Assembly: GCF_024599795.1 (NCBI RefSeq)
Contig: NZ_CP102246.1
Coordinates: 248,001-312,000 of the forward strand
Length of the DNA: 64,000 nucleotides
Reading direction: 5' to 3'
DNA from: Enterobacter cloacae complex sp. R_G8
Lineage (GTDB): Bacteria; Pseudomonadota; Gammaproteobacteria; Enterobacterales; Enterobacteriaceae
The stretch's first letter is position 1. Every line of letters begins with the position of its first letter. Below the pieces are notes generated by a model. It saw only the letters and a list, made by a program, of their open reading frames with translations. It was not told the origin of the DNA and searched no databases. This document shows, in pieces, positions 1 through 8,999 of the stretch. The position numbers were made by a program, and so were the translations under genes.

Positions 1-2183
1 TTATGCCCGTGAAATTTAATGATGAAGGTCTTCCTTGTATTGATGGCGAATTCCTGGACGCGGCCGGGTTATATAAAAAGCTCAAGCGTGGGACCTGCCC
101 CTTCATTCATCAGTACTGGAAAAACGCGACGGTGGTCACTTCACCGGACGTAGAGGAAATTTCACTGGTTGTTCCGCCAGAGGCCATTAACCCGGAAAGC
201 GGTCGCCAGGTGGCTGATGTCCGTGGCGGACGCGCGGCTATGCTGAACTACTCCATGTTTGGCACCCATTACGACTTTGATGATGATAAATCCGATCGCT
301 TCCAGTCTTCGTTTGAGTTTGGTTTTAACGCAGGCGACTGGATTGTGCGCAGTTCGCAGTTTATCAGCGACGGCAGCGGCATGGCGTTCGGGAGCGAATC
401 GCTATACACCTACGCACAGCGTACCTTTACCGACTACGGCGTGATGGTGCAGGGGGGGCAAATTAACATCGCCAACAGCCGCTTCAGTATCCCCGGGATT
501 TATGGCGTACAGATGATGCCGGATAACGCTCTCCTGCCGGGTTATAGCAGCGGTATTGAGGTTAGCGGTATTGCCCGCAACGCCCAGGCGCGTGTGGATA
601 TTCGCCAGGGCGGACAGCTGATCTTCTCCACGCTGGTGCCCGCCGGGCCGTTCACCTTAAGCGATGTACCTGTTGCAAATCTGAACACGGATTTAAACGT
701 CACGGTGACGGAAACCGACGGCAGCGAAAGCCATTTTACGGTTGCCGCCAGCACCTTCCGTAGCAACCATGTTGGCCGCGCGCCGGGATTTTCACTGGCC
801 GTCGGGCGTGCGGAGGATATGGAGACAAACTTTACGCAGCCCTGGATTGTCGCCGCGTCAAACGGTTGGTCCATCAACAACCGGATGAACTTTCTCGCCG
901 GCATGGTGATGGCAGATAACCACTACTACGGTTTTTCAGCCAACATTGACACCGTGCCGATGCAGCATATGTATGCCTCGCTGGGTTTTCTCGGCTCGAT
1001 TGATAACCTTTCACAAACCGATGGCAATAAAACCACGCTGGATCTCGGCTATTCATTACCGTGGGGGCTCGGCCTGTCGCTGGGTGGGAGCTACGGTACG
1101 CCGAAGTACCGCGAAATGCAGGAGCTGTACAGCGACGACGATGATTACTCGACCACCAAATACGACACCAGCGTTGGCATGAGCTGGTCGAACACGACGC
1201 TGGGCCGTTTCTCTCTGAGCTACTACAACAACCAGACCTGGAACAGCGAATACGATAGCCGTCGTATCATTTCGTCATGGTCCCGGTCGTTCCGCTATTT
1301 GAGCGTCAGCGTAAACTGGGAATCAGACATCAGCCACGGTGATAAGAGCACCAGCGACAGCGATATGTTTTATGTGAACGTCTCTGTGCCTCTGGGTCGC
1401 TCCGGCGTTTCCACCAACAGCTGGTACCGCGAAAACGAGGGCAAAGCTTCTTACGGCACCCGTGCAATGGGTTCACTTAACGACGACAACACCTACACGG
1501 TGGGCGTCTCTCAGGATCACGATGACAGCGTAACCAACTGGGACAGTTCGCTGAACAGTAACCTGCACTACACCACGCTGGCGGTGGGGATTGGCGGTGA
1601 CAATGAAAGCAACAGTAACGCCTCGATAGCGCTGAGCGGAGGCATTGTCGCGCACGATGATGGCGTCACCTTCTCACCTTATCCGGTAACAGATACCTAT
1701 GCGGTAGTGGCGCTGGACAAGCCCGTTGCCGGGGTGGCGATAGGTACCCCGCGCGGTAACGTCTGGACGGACAAATGGGGCAGAGCGGTTGTCCCCGCCC
1801 TGACACCGTTCAGTGAAAGCACGGTTGAAATAGATACGCAAAGCCTGCCGGGCAACCTGGACATCAGCAATGGCCATGCGTCGCTGAAGGCCGCTCATGG
1901 GGCATTTGCACACTGGAAGTTCTCAACGCTGAGCCAGCGGCGCGTGCTGCTGAACATTACGCGTGCGGACGGTACGCCGTTACCGAAAGGGGTTTCTGTG
2001 GTGAATGGCAAAGGGGAGTACATCACATCTGCACCGGAAGACGGCATCATCTTCCTGAATGATATTTCCGCCAGCCAGACGCTGTATGCGAAGCAGGATA
2101 CTGGCCGTTGCACGCTGAGTTTCACCTTGCCGGAAGCGGATCCCACTCAATTCTACGAGGAGATAAACGGAAAATGTCTCTGA
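1..2183 (+). CDS. Fimbrial outer-membrane usher, 5' end cut by window
   Basis: This is the C-terminal part (more than 720 residues) of a FimD/PapC-type usher, the outer-membrane pore that assembles chaperone-delivered fimbrial subunits. The frame is open to the left edge, so the true start and signal peptide lie outside the window. The start of the visible part has the LPC motif of the usher N-terminal domain and the GGRAAMLNYSMFG stretch that opens the beta barrel. Long runs of alternating Ser/Tyr/Asn/Gly strands follow. The C-terminal domain carries two cysteines (near visible residues 703 and 725) that probably form the disulfide typical of the family. The stop overlaps the next gene by 10 bp, so both belong to one fimbrial operon whose upstream genes are not visible. 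The fimbrial subtype cannot be assigned from this fragment. Confidence 0.9.
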   Translation, partial: MPVKFNDEGLPCIDGEFLDAAGLYKKLKRGTCPFIHQYWKNATVVTSPDVEEISLVVPPEAINPESGRQVADVRGGRAAMLNYSMFGTHYDFDDDKSDRFQSSFEFGFNAGDWIVRSSQFISDGSGMAFGSESLYTYAQRTFTDYGVMVQGGQINIANSRFSIPGIYGVQMMPDNALLPGYSSGIEVSGIARNAQARVDIRQGGQLIFSTLVPAGPFTLSDVPVANLNTDLNVTVTETDGSESHFTVAASTFRSNHVGRAPGFSLAVGRAEDMETNFTQPWIVAASNGWSINNRMNFLAGMVMADNHYYGFSANIDTVPMQHMYASLGFLGSIDNLSQTDGNKTTLDLGYSLPWGLGLSLGGSYGTPKYREMQELYSDDDDYSTTKYDTSVGMSWSNTTLGRFSLSYYNNQTWNSEYDSRRIISSWSRSFRYLSVSVNWESDISHGDKSTSDSDMFYVNVSVPLGRSGVSTNSWYRENEGKASYGTRAMGSLNDDNTYTVGVSQDHDDSVTNWDSSLNSNLHYTTLAVGIGGDNESNSNASIALSGGIVAHDDGVTFSPYPVTDTYAVVALDKPVAGVAIGTPRGNVWTDKWGRAVVPALTPFSESTVEIDTQSLPGNLDISNGHASLKAAHGAFAHWKFSTLSQRRVLLNITRADGTPLPKGVSVVNGKGEYITSAPEDGIIFLNDISASQTLYAKQDTGRCTLSFTLPEADPTQFYEEINGKCL

Positions 2184-2764
2184 TTTTTCATCGCACGAGT
2201 CTGCTGCTGCTGGCCTGCGTCGCCCTCAGCCATGCTCCCTCCGTCCTGGCAGAAGAAGAGTGTCAGGTGGTTTCGTCAGTAAAAAATATCAACAATGGTC
2301 TGTTGCGTCGGGAGACAATGCGCGCGGTCAGTACCGATATTGCCGGAAAAACGTACCGGGGTTACGCCTCGTCAGAACGTGAGATCCAGGTGTCGGTGAT
2401 CTGCCCGGCTGTGCGCAAGATCCGTCTGCAGGTGGATGGCCCGTCCCGGGGAAATAGAGCGTATCGCTTTAGCGACAACGGTGCGCTGAAAATTACGGCG
2501 AAAGAGGCGCGCATGGATAATGGTGTCGTGCAACTGGCGGCCGTGCCGCGCGGATCGGCGCAGGTGACCGCTGGCGCGGCGGAGGTCGCGCTACCGCCGG
2601 ATATGTCACTTGTCGCGGTGAACGGCAGCGAGATGGCGGGCAAACAGCTGGCCGTTACCCTCTCTGTGGTCACCTATCTTAACGATAACGCGTTTAAGAC
2701 GGGCAACACGGCGGAGCTCGAAGAGATGCTGACGGTGAATTACGTTACCCTCGCGGCGCAGTAA
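2174..2764 (+). CDS. Exported fimbrial operon protein (subunit or tip protein)
   Basis: This 196-residue protein has a clear Sec signal peptide: charged start, Leu-rich core, and a likely cleavage after SVLA at residue 26. The mature part starts EEEC and has two cysteines, at residues 30 and 77, spaced as in pilin-like immunoglobulin domains. The start at 2174 lies inside the usher's last codons and has a strong GAGGAGA ribosome site about ten bases upstream, so the two genes are translationally coupled. Position behind an usher and the beta-rich C-terminal half suggest a minor fimbrial subunit, tip protein or specialised chaperone-like partner. I do not recognise the exact family. A hairpin terminator follows directly, so this is the last gene of the operon. 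Confidence 0.75.
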   Translation: MSLIFHRTSLLLLACVALSHAPSVLAEEECQVVSSVKNINNGLLRRETMRAVSTDIAGKTYRGYASSEREIQVSVICPAVRKIRLQVDGPSRGNRAYRFSDNGALKITAKEARMDNGVVQLAAVPRGSAQVTAGAAEVALPPDMSLVAVNGSEMAGKQLAVTLSVVTYLNDNAFKTGNTAELEEMLTVNYVTLAAQ

Positions 2765-2774
2765 ACGCCGCCTT

Positions 2775-2805
2775 GCCCGACGGACGCGTGCTGTCGGGCT
2801 TTTTT
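2775..2805 (+). terminator. Rho-independent terminator of fimbrial operon
   Basis: GCCCGAC (2775-2781) pairs with GTCGGGC (2793-2799), followed by six T residues. It sits 10 bp after the stop of the fimbrial gene and overlaps the end of the convergent azlD. Confidence 0.8.
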
Positions 2806-3127
2806 ACGCCATTCCCGCCAGACGTAGCAGCGCGGTGACGACCGCCGCCGCCACGATCACCACAATTAATGGCATTTTCCGCCAGGCCAGAAATACGGCA
2901 AACGCCACGCCCAGCACACGCGCCATCCCGGCGAAGTGTTCCCCTTCATAGAAGGTTGTCGCCAGCGCCACGGAAAACAGTAACACCGTTGCCGCATCCG
3001 AGAGCAGCGCCTGTGAGCGCTCTGACAGCGCCAGCCGGTTTCCGAGTTTGGCGCCGCCGAGACGCATCAGATAAGTTCCTGCCGACAGAATGGCGATGCC
3101 GAGAATAAAGAGCGTCATGTTTTCCAT
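2804..3127 (-). CDS. azlD: AzlD-family small subunit of branched-chain amino-acid exporter
   Basis: The 107-residue protein is almost entirely hydrophobic, with about three to four membrane segments, a length and pattern typical of AzlD/YgaH proteins. These pair with AzlC/YgaZ to export branched-chain amino acids across the inner membrane. The start codon shares one base with the stop of the upstream azlC (TAATG), indicating translational coupling and a stoichiometric complex. The substrate is inferred from the family; the sequence itself does not show it. Confidence 0.85.
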   Translation of the reverse strand: MENMTLFILGIAILSAGTYLMRLGGAKLGNRLALSERSQALLSDAATVLLFSVALATTFYEGEHFAGMARVLGVAFAVFLAWRKMPLIVVIVAAAVVTALLRLAGMA

Positions 3128-3786
3128 TATTTTTTCCTCGCACCCAGCCCAAGTAATGACAACAGCACCGGTAAGCCCACCGGGGCGAACGGCACGGCGG
3201 CCAGCGACAAGGCTGCACCGCTACAGGCGCGGATAAGCGTGGTGCGGTTTTTAAACGCCGGAACCACTAAGGCCAGCAAAATGGCCGGGAACACCGCGTC
3301 CAGCCCGATGGTTTCCGGATCCGGCAACAATTTACCGACCATGGCGCCCAGCAGGGTACCCAGCGGCCAGATGATGGCCACCCCTAACCCGCACAGCCAG
3401 TAGGCTGTTTTTCGCTGCTCGGGGGTTTTTTGCGACAGCCCAAACACCACGCTTTCGTCATTCATGATGTGGCAGCCGAGGAAGCTCAGACCGCGTTTCC
3501 CCACCAGCTCACGCACCGTAACACCAAACGGAACATGGCGGGCGTTCACCAGCAGCCCGGCCGCGGCCGCGGCCAGTGGGTTACCGCCACTTGCCACGAT
3601 GCCGATAAACATGAACTCCGAGGCGCCCGCCAGCACGGTAACAGAGAGCACAAACGGTACCCACAGCGGAAAACCGTAGGCCATCGCCAGCGAGCCGTAA
3701 GACATCCCCACCACGCCAACGGCGAGGCATACAAGGATAATTGCTTTGATGGTGTCGCCTTTCAGGCAAGAGAGAGAACGTTTCAT
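3127..3786 (-). CDS. azlC: AzlC-family large subunit of branched-chain amino-acid exporter
   Basis: This 219-residue membrane protein matches the AzlC/YgaZ family in length and in motifs: a GASEFMFIG stretch after the second membrane segment, an NARHVPFG motif, and a conserved NDESVVFG loop. It is expected to form an inner-membrane exporter for branched-chain amino acids together with the coupled azlD. It is transcribed away from an XRE-cupin regulator gene across a 101-bp region, an arrangement often seen where the regulator controls the exporter. E. coli ygaZH lies elsewhere, so this is probably a second, accessory AzlCD pair. Confidence 0.85.
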   Translation of the reverse strand: MKRSLSCLKGDTIKAIILVCLAVGVVGMSYGSLAMAYGFPLWVPFVLSVTVLAGASEFMFIGIVASGGNPLAAAAAGLLVNARHVPFGVTVRELVGKRGLSFLGCHIMNDESVVFGLSQKTPEQRKTAYWLCGLGVAIIWPLGTLLGAMVGKLLPDPETIGLDAVFPAILLALVVPAFKNRTTLIRACSGAALSLAAVPFAPVGLPVLLSLLGLGARKK

Positions 3787-3887
3787 ACAATTTTAGCCAT
3801 ATCGAACGTGTATCCATTATAATGAACGGATCAGATTCGTATTACAAGATGAACGAATCGTTCGATTTATAGAACAAGAGGCCGTTT
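3787..3887. promoter_or_regulatory. Divergent azlCD / XRE-cupin control region with inverted repeat
   Basis: The 101-bp gap holds a TATAAT hexamer (3818-3823) and an odd-centred perfect inverted repeat, GAACGA-A-TCGTTC (3851-3863), about 25 bp before the regulator's start. Another TCGAACG motif lies near 3802. The inverted repeat is a good candidate for autoregulatory binding by the XRE-cupin protein. That assignment is inference from position. Confidence 0.5.
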
Positions 3888-4436
3888 ATGACGCAGCCAA
3901 TCAGCGTGATCGCCAAAAGCCTGGTGCGAGAACGCCTGCGAACCGGGCTTTCACTGGCGGAAATTGCCCGCCGTGCCGGCATCGCCAAATCCACACTTTC
4001 TCAGCTGGAGTCCGGCAATGGCAATCCCAGCCTTGAGACGCTATGGTCGCTATGTGTGGCGCTGGATATTCCCTTTGCACGGTTGCTGGAGCCGCAACAG
4101 CCGACCACGCAGGTGATCCGCCGCGGTGAAGGTACAAAAGTGGTCGCCGGACAGGCCAATTATGAAGCCATTTTACTGGCGGCATGCCCCCCGGGCGCAC
4201 GACGCGACGTCTACCTTCTCATCACCCAGCCAGGTGCAGATCGTATTTCCCAGCCCCATTCCCCGGGTTCGATTGAGCATATTATCGTGACTCAGGGCCG
4301 GGCACTGGTCGGCCTGCTCGACGATGCAGAAGAGCTGGGGGCAGGGGATTACATCTGCTATCCCGCCGATCAGCCGCATATTTTCAAGGCCCTGGAGCCA
4401 GACACCTACGCGCTACTGGTCGCGGAACAAAATTAA
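3888..4436 (+). CDS. XRE-family regulator with C-terminal cupin domain
   Basis: The 182-residue protein has an N-terminal helix-turn-helix of the XRE/Cro type (about residues 10-70; the recognition region includes AKSTLSQLESG). A C-terminal cupin domain (about 105-180) carries the HIIVTQGRALVG and PADQPHIFKAL strands. Proteins of this build usually sense a small metabolite through the cupin barrel. The start at 3888 has an AAGAGG site six bases upstream. It diverges from azlCD, which it probably regulates, and is followed after 17 bp by the LacI-type gene, so a shared transcript is possible. The ligand is unknown. Confidence 0.85.
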   Translation: MTQPISVIAKSLVRERLRTGLSLAEIARRAGIAKSTLSQLESGNGNPSLETLWSLCVALDIPFARLLEPQQPTTQVIRRGEGTKVVAGQANYEAILLAACPPGARRDVYLLITQPGADRISQPHSPGSIEHIIVTQGRALVGLLDDAEELGAGDYICYPADQPHIFKALEPDTYALLVAEQN

Positions 4437-4453
4437 CGAAGAGACGCAAACGC

Positions 4454-5449
4454 ATGTCGCTGAAAGCCATCGCCAAAGAACTCGGACTCTCTGTTACCAC
4501 CGTCAGCCGCGCGCTTAACGGATATGACGACGTCTCCTGCGAGACGCGCGCCCGGGTGGAAGCAGAAGCCCAACGCCGTGGCTATCGGCCCAATACCTTT
4601 GCCCGTCGTCTGAAGATGGGCAAGATCGACGCGGTTGGGCTGGTTTTCCCTGTGCATCCTGTTCCGCTCAATAACAGCGTATTTATGGACATGGTCGGCG
4701 AAATTAGCCACGAACTGGCGCGACATGAAATCGATCTGCTGCTGATTGCCGATGACGATCTGGCCGATAAACACAGCTATATGCGCATGGTGCAAAGCCG
4801 TCGCGTGGATGCGCTGATTGTGGCACACACGCTGGATCACGATCCGCGCCTGGAGCAGTTGCAGGCTGCCGGTTTCCCTTTCCTGGCTCTCGGACGCAGT
4901 CAGCTGCCGCAGCCGTACGCCTGGTTTGATTTTGATAACTACGCGGGCACCTACCATGCCACCCGCTGGTTAATCGAAAAAGGCCATCAGCGCATTGCGT
5001 TACTCGGCGAGAGCAATAATCAGGCATTCATTACTCAGCGCCGTCAGGGCTATCTCGATGCGCTGCGTGAAGCCGGGCTCTCCAGCGAGTGGCTGCGCGC
5101 CATGCCGCCTTCTCGCCGGGTCGGTTATGCCACGACGAAAGAGCTACTCTCTCTGCCGCATCCCCCCACGGCCATCATTACCGACTGCAACACCCACGGC
5201 GACGGCGCGGCAATGGCGCTGGCACAGCTTGGTCGTTTAACCGGCGAAAATGCGGTATCGCTGGTGGTTTACGATGGCTTGCCTCAGGACAGCATCGTGG
5301 ATATCGACGTGGCGGCGGTGATCCAGTCCACCCGTCAGGGTGTCGGAAAACAGATTGCCGATATGGTACGCCAGCTCATAAACGGCGACGATCTTGCGCA
5401 ACTGCAGGTGCTCTGGCAGCCGGAATTCTCCCCAGGCCAGACGGCCTGA
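4454..5449 (+). CDS. rafR: LacI-family repressor of the raffinose genes (RafR-like)
   Basis: This 331-residue protein starts with a canonical LacI helix-turn-helix (KAIAKELGLSVTTVSRALNG, about residues 4-23), then a hinge and a periplasmic-binding-protein-like sugar domain. The length matches RafR-type repressors of the E. coli raffinose operon. It lies 104 bp upstream of the alpha-galactosidase gene, and two LacI-type palindromes occupy that gap. The expected inducer is an alpha-galactoside such as raffinose or melibiose. The specific name rests on context and on likeness to RafR, so it is less certain than the family. Confidence 0.8.
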   Translation: MSLKAIAKELGLSVTTVSRALNGYDDVSCETRARVEAEAQRRGYRPNTFARRLKMGKIDAVGLVFPVHPVPLNNSVFMDMVGEISHELARHEIDLLLIADDDLADKHSYMRMVQSRRVDALIVAHTLDHDPRLEQLQAAGFPFLALGRSQLPQPYAWFDFDNYAGTYHATRWLIEKGHQRIALLGESNNQAFITQRRQGYLDALREAGLSSEWLRAMPPSRRVGYATTKELLSLPHPPTAIITDCNTHGDGAAMALAQLGRLTGENAVSLVVYDGLPQDSIVDIDVAAVIQSTRQGVGKQIADMVRQLINGDDLAQLQVLWQPEFSPGQTA

Positions 5450-5478
5450 AGTCACTAAATTTCTAAAGCCGATCACAG

Positions 5479-5517
5479 ATCCGAAACGTTTTGGTTTGTA
5501 TCCGAAACGTTTCGGAT
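5479..5517 (+). promoter_or_regulatory. Twin LacI-type operators before rafA
   Basis: Two 18-bp sites lie head to tail. The second (5500-5517) is a perfect palindrome, ATCCGAAACGTTTCGGAT. The first (5479-5496) matches it at 16 of 18 positions. Their centres are 21 bp apart, two helical turns, which would let two repressor dimers bind the same DNA face. GATCACA just upstream (5471-5477) could be one half of a CRP site, but no good second half is visible. Confidence 0.8.
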
Positions 5518-5553
5518 CAACACTCAGATCATCCCGATGACAGGAGATGTCTG

Positions 5554-7677
5554 ATGCAAGAAACGATTTTACGACTTGAAAGCAACACGACAGACGTGGT
5601 GATAAAAACCCACCCATTTGCCGAAATTCTCTACTGGGGACCTCATCTTCAGCACTTTTCGGCGCAAGAAGTCATAAGTCTTGCGCGTCCTGTGGCAAAT
5701 GGCAGGCTCGACGTCGATTCGCCGGTGACGCTGATGGCAGAACTGGGCCATGGTTTGTTTGGATCGCCGGGCATCGAGGGCCACCGCCATGGGCTGGATG
5801 GTTCGCCGGTATTTAAAACCACACGCGTTCAGAAGCAGGGACACACCCTGACGATAATGGCGGAAGATGAACTGGCTGGACTGCGCCTGACCAGCGAACT
5901 GTCGCTTGATAAGAGCGGTGTACTGGTGGTGCGTCATGGCCTGACCAACCTGCGTGAACAGGCGTGGCAGGTTGACCGTTTTGCCGTCACGCTGCCCGTG
6001 GCGGAACGCGCCCAGGAGGTGATGGCGTTTCATGGCCGCTGGATCCGTGAGTTCCAGCCGCACCGCGTCAGGCTGGAGCATGACAGCTTCGTGATTGAGA
6101 ACCGCCGGGGTAGAACGTCTCACGAACACTTCCCGGCGCTGATTTCAGGCACGCCGTCGTTCAGTGAAATGCACGGCGACGTCTGGGGTGTGCATCTGGG
6201 CTGGAGCGGCAACCATCGCCTTCGCGCGGAAGCCAAAACCGATGGCCGTCGCTATCTGCAAGCGGAAGCGCTTTACCTGCCAGGGGAGATGGCGCTGGAA
6301 GAGGGACAAACGCTCTGGACGCCACGCCTTTATGCGAGCTACTCCGCGCACGGGCTGAACGGGATGAGCCAGCAGTTTCACCGCTATCTGCGCGACAACA
6401 TCATCCGTTTCCCTGAAAACAAACCACGCCCGATCCATCTCAACACCTGGGAGGGGATCTACTTCAGCCACGACCCGGAATACATCATGCGAATGGCTGA
6501 CGAGGCGGCCGCGCTGGGCGTAGAGCGCTTTATCATTGATGACGGCTGGTTCAAAGGGCGTAACGACGACCATGCCGCGCTGGGCGACTGGTATCTGGAC
6601 GAGAAAAAATACCCGAACGGCCTGCGACCCGTGATCGACCACGTCAAACATCTTGGTATGGAGTTTGGTATCTGGATTGAACCGGAGATGATCAACCCGG
6701 ATTCCGATCTCTACCGCGCGCACCCCGACTGGGTGCTGGCGTTGCCCGGTTACACGCAGGCCACAGGGCGCCATCAGCTGGTGCTCAACCTCAACATTCC
6801 GCAAGCGTTTGATTACCTGGTGGAGCGCATGAGCTGGCTGCTGGGCGAGCACGCAGTCGACTATGTGAAGTGGGATATGAACCGCGAGCTGGTGCAGCCT
6901 GGCCATAACGGCAGAGCCGCCGCCGACGCGCAGACCCGCCAGTTTTATCGACTTTTAGATGTGCTGGGCGAGCGTTTCCCGCATATTGAATTTGAATCCT
7001 GCTCCTCCGGTGGCGGACGAATCGATTACGAAGTACTGGCCCGCAGCCACCGCTTCTGGGCGTCCGACAACAACGACGCGCTGGAGCGCTGCACCATTCA
7101 GCGCGGCATGAGCTACTTCTTCCCGCCGGAGGTGATGGGCGCGCATATCGGTCATCATAAATGCCACGCGACGTTCCGCCAGCACAGCATTGCCTTCCGC
7201 GGTTTGACGGCGCTGTTTGGCCATATGGGGCTGGAGCTGGATCCGCTCACTGTGGATGAGAAAGAGCGCGAAGGTTATCGCCGTTACGCTGCGCTGCACA
7301 AGCAGTGGCGCGAGGTGATCCACCACGGCACCCAGTGGCGCGTGGATATGCCGGACGCCACCACGCTGGCGCAGGGTATCGTGAGCGAAGACAAATCGCA
7401 GGGGCTGTTTATCGTCAGCCAACTCGCGATGCCGGATTATACCCTGATGATGCCGCTGCGCATGCCGGGGCTGGAGGCCAGCGCGCAGTACCGTATCTCG
7501 CTGCTCGATCACCCTAATATTCAGATTACGGGCAAAGGCGGGCACACCATGCGCAAGCTGCCGGCATGGATGGAGACACCGCAAACGGTGAGCGGTGAGT
7601 GGCTGACGCAGGCGGGTATTGCGCTGCCGATTCTCGACCCGGAAACCGCCATTCTGATTGGTGTGGAACGCGTGTAA
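5554..7677 (+). CDS. rafA: Alpha-galactosidase, glycoside hydrolase family 36 (RafA-like)
   Basis: The enzyme hydrolyses terminal alpha-1,6-galactose from raffinose, melibiose and related sugars in the cytoplasm. It has 707 residues, about the length of RafA. The KWDMN motif places the catalytic nucleophile at Asp441, and WASDNND places the probable acid/base at Asp505. The N-terminal beta-supersandwich and the central barrel (LNTWEGIYF, FIIDDGWFKGR) are evident. The start at 5554 is chosen because CAGGAGA lies just upstream; an in-frame ATG at 5491 lies inside the operators. The 44-bp gap to the permease gene indicates one operon. No sucrose-cleaving enzyme is encoded nearby, so sucrose released from raffinose must be handled elsewhere in the genome. 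Confidence 0.93.
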   Translation: MQETILRLESNTTDVVIKTHPFAEILYWGPHLQHFSAQEVISLARPVANGRLDVDSPVTLMAELGHGLFGSPGIEGHRHGLDGSPVFKTTRVQKQGHTLTIMAEDELAGLRLTSELSLDKSGVLVVRHGLTNLREQAWQVDRFAVTLPVAERAQEVMAFHGRWIREFQPHRVRLEHDSFVIENRRGRTSHEHFPALISGTPSFSEMHGDVWGVHLGWSGNHRLRAEAKTDGRRYLQAEALYLPGEMALEEGQTLWTPRLYASYSAHGLNGMSQQFHRYLRDNIIRFPENKPRPIHLNTWEGIYFSHDPEYIMRMADEAAALGVERFIIDDGWFKGRNDDHAALGDWYLDEKKYPNGLRPVIDHVKHLGMEFGIWIEPEMINPDSDLYRAHPDWVLALPGYTQATGRHQLVLNLNIPQAFDYLVERMSWLLGEHAVDYVKWDMNRELVQPGHNGRAAADAQTRQFYRLLDVLGERFPHIEFESCSSGGGRIDYEVLARSHRFWASDNNDALERCTIQRGMSYFFPPEVMGAHIGHHKCHATFRQHSIAFRGLTALFGHMGLELDPLTVDEKEREGYRRYAALHKQWREVIHHGTQWRVDMPDATTLAQGIVSEDKSQGLFIVSQLAMPDYTLMMPLRMPGLEASAQYRISLLDHPNIQITGKGGHTMRKLPAWMETPQTVSGEWLTQAGIALPILDPETAILIGVERV

Positions 7678-7721
7678 GGGTGACGGGCCGGGAAACTGGC
7701 CCTCCGTTGAGGATAAAAATA

Positions 7722-8999
7722 ATGAACACAACAACCTGTACCCACAAAGACAACCCTAACTTCTGGATCTTCGGGCTGTTCTTCTTTCTCTACTTCTTCA
7801 TCATGGCCACCTGCTTTCCGTTCCTGCCGATCTGGCTGTCGGATATCATTGGCCTGAACAAAACCCATACCGGTATTGTTTTCTCCTGTATCTCACTTTC
7901 CGCCATTGCCTTCCAGCCGGTACTGGGGGTGATTTCCGACAAGCTGGGGCTGAAAAAACATCTGCTGTGGATTATCTCTGCGCTGCTGTTTTTGTTTGCT
8001 CCTTTCTTCCTGTACGTATTCGCGCCGCTGCTGAAAACCAACATCTGGCTGGGTGCGCTGAGCGGCGGGCTGTATATCGGCTTTGTTTTTTCGGCGGGGT
8101 CCGGAGCGATTGAGGCCTATATTGAACGCGTGAGCCGCAACAGCGCCTTTGAATACGGCAAGGCGCGCATGTTCGGCTGCCTCGGCTGGGGATTGTGCGC
8201 CTCAACGGGGGGCATCCTGTTTGGCATCGATCCGTCATACGTTTTCTGGATGGGATCGGCGGCGGCGCTGTTGCTGATGCTGCTGCTGGTGGTCGCGAAG
8301 CCGAAGCCCAATCAGACGGCACAGGTGATGAATGCCCTGGGTGCCAACCAGCCGCAGATCACCGCGAAAACGGTCTTTAACCTGTTCCGTCAGCGCAGAA
8401 TGTGGATGTTTATTCTGTACGTGATTGGCGTGGCCTGCGTCTATGACGTTTTTGATCAGCAGTTCGCCACCTTCTTCAAAACCTTCTTCGCCACGCCGCA
8501 GGAGGGCACTCGCGCCTTTGGTTTCGCGACGACGGCGGGGGAGATCTGTAACGCCATTATCATGTTCTGCTCGCCGTGGATCATTAACCGCATTGGCGCG
8601 AAAAATACGTTGCTGATCGCCGGGTTGATTATGGCGACGCGCATCATCGGCTCGTCGTTTGCCACTACCGCCGTGGAGGTCATCGCCCTGAAAATGCTGC
8701 ACGCGCTGGAAGTCCCGTTCCTGCTGGTGGGGGCATTCAAGTACATCACCGGTGTGTTTGATACGCGACTCTCGGCCACTATCTATCTGATTGGCTTTCA
8801 GTTTGCCAAACAGTCAGCGGCCATTTTCCTCTCCGCCTTTGCCGGAAATATGTATGACCGGATCGGCTTCCAGGAGACGTATCTGATGCTGGGCTGCTTC
8901 GTGCTGGCAATTACGGTGGTGTCGGCGTTTACGCTGAGCAGCAGGCAGGAGATAGCCGCTGCCGCGGGCGCGGCAGCGTTAACCAGTCAGTCCAGATAA
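7722..8999 (+). CDS. rafB: Oligosaccharide:H+ symporter, LacY/RafB family
   Basis: This 425-residue protein of the LacY subfamily of the major facilitator superfamily has twelve hydrophobic segments. It keeps the residues known in LacY to bind sugar and move protons: Glu131 and Arg149 (LacY Glu126, Arg144), Arg264 (LacY Arg302), His327 and Glu330 (LacY His322, Glu325). The length equals RafB. It should bring raffinose or melibiose into the cell for the upstream alpha-galactosidase. The start at 7722 follows a weak GAGGATAA site; earlier in-frame starts would overlap rafA. Its last 13 bases overlap the end of rhaM on the other strand, marking the junction between the raf and rha clusters. Confidence 0.9.
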   Translation: MNTTTCTHKDNPNFWIFGLFFFLYFFIMATCFPFLPIWLSDIIGLNKTHTGIVFSCISLSAIAFQPVLGVISDKLGLKKHLLWIISALLFLFAPFFLYVFAPLLKTNIWLGALSGGLYIGFVFSAGSGAIEAYIERVSRNSAFEYGKARMFGCLGWGLCASTGGILFGIDPSYVFWMGSAAALLLMLLLVVAKPKPNQTAQVMNALGANQPQITAKTVFNLFRQRRMWMFILYVIGVACVYDVFDQQFATFFKTFFATPQEGTRAFGFATTAGEICNAIIMFCSPWIINRIGAKNTLLIAGLIMATRIIGSSFATTAVEVIALKMLHALEVPFLLVGAFKYITGVFDTRLSATIYLIGFQFAKQSAAIFLSAFAGNMYDRIGFQETYLMLGCFVLAITVVSAFTLSSRQEIAAAAGAAALTSQSR

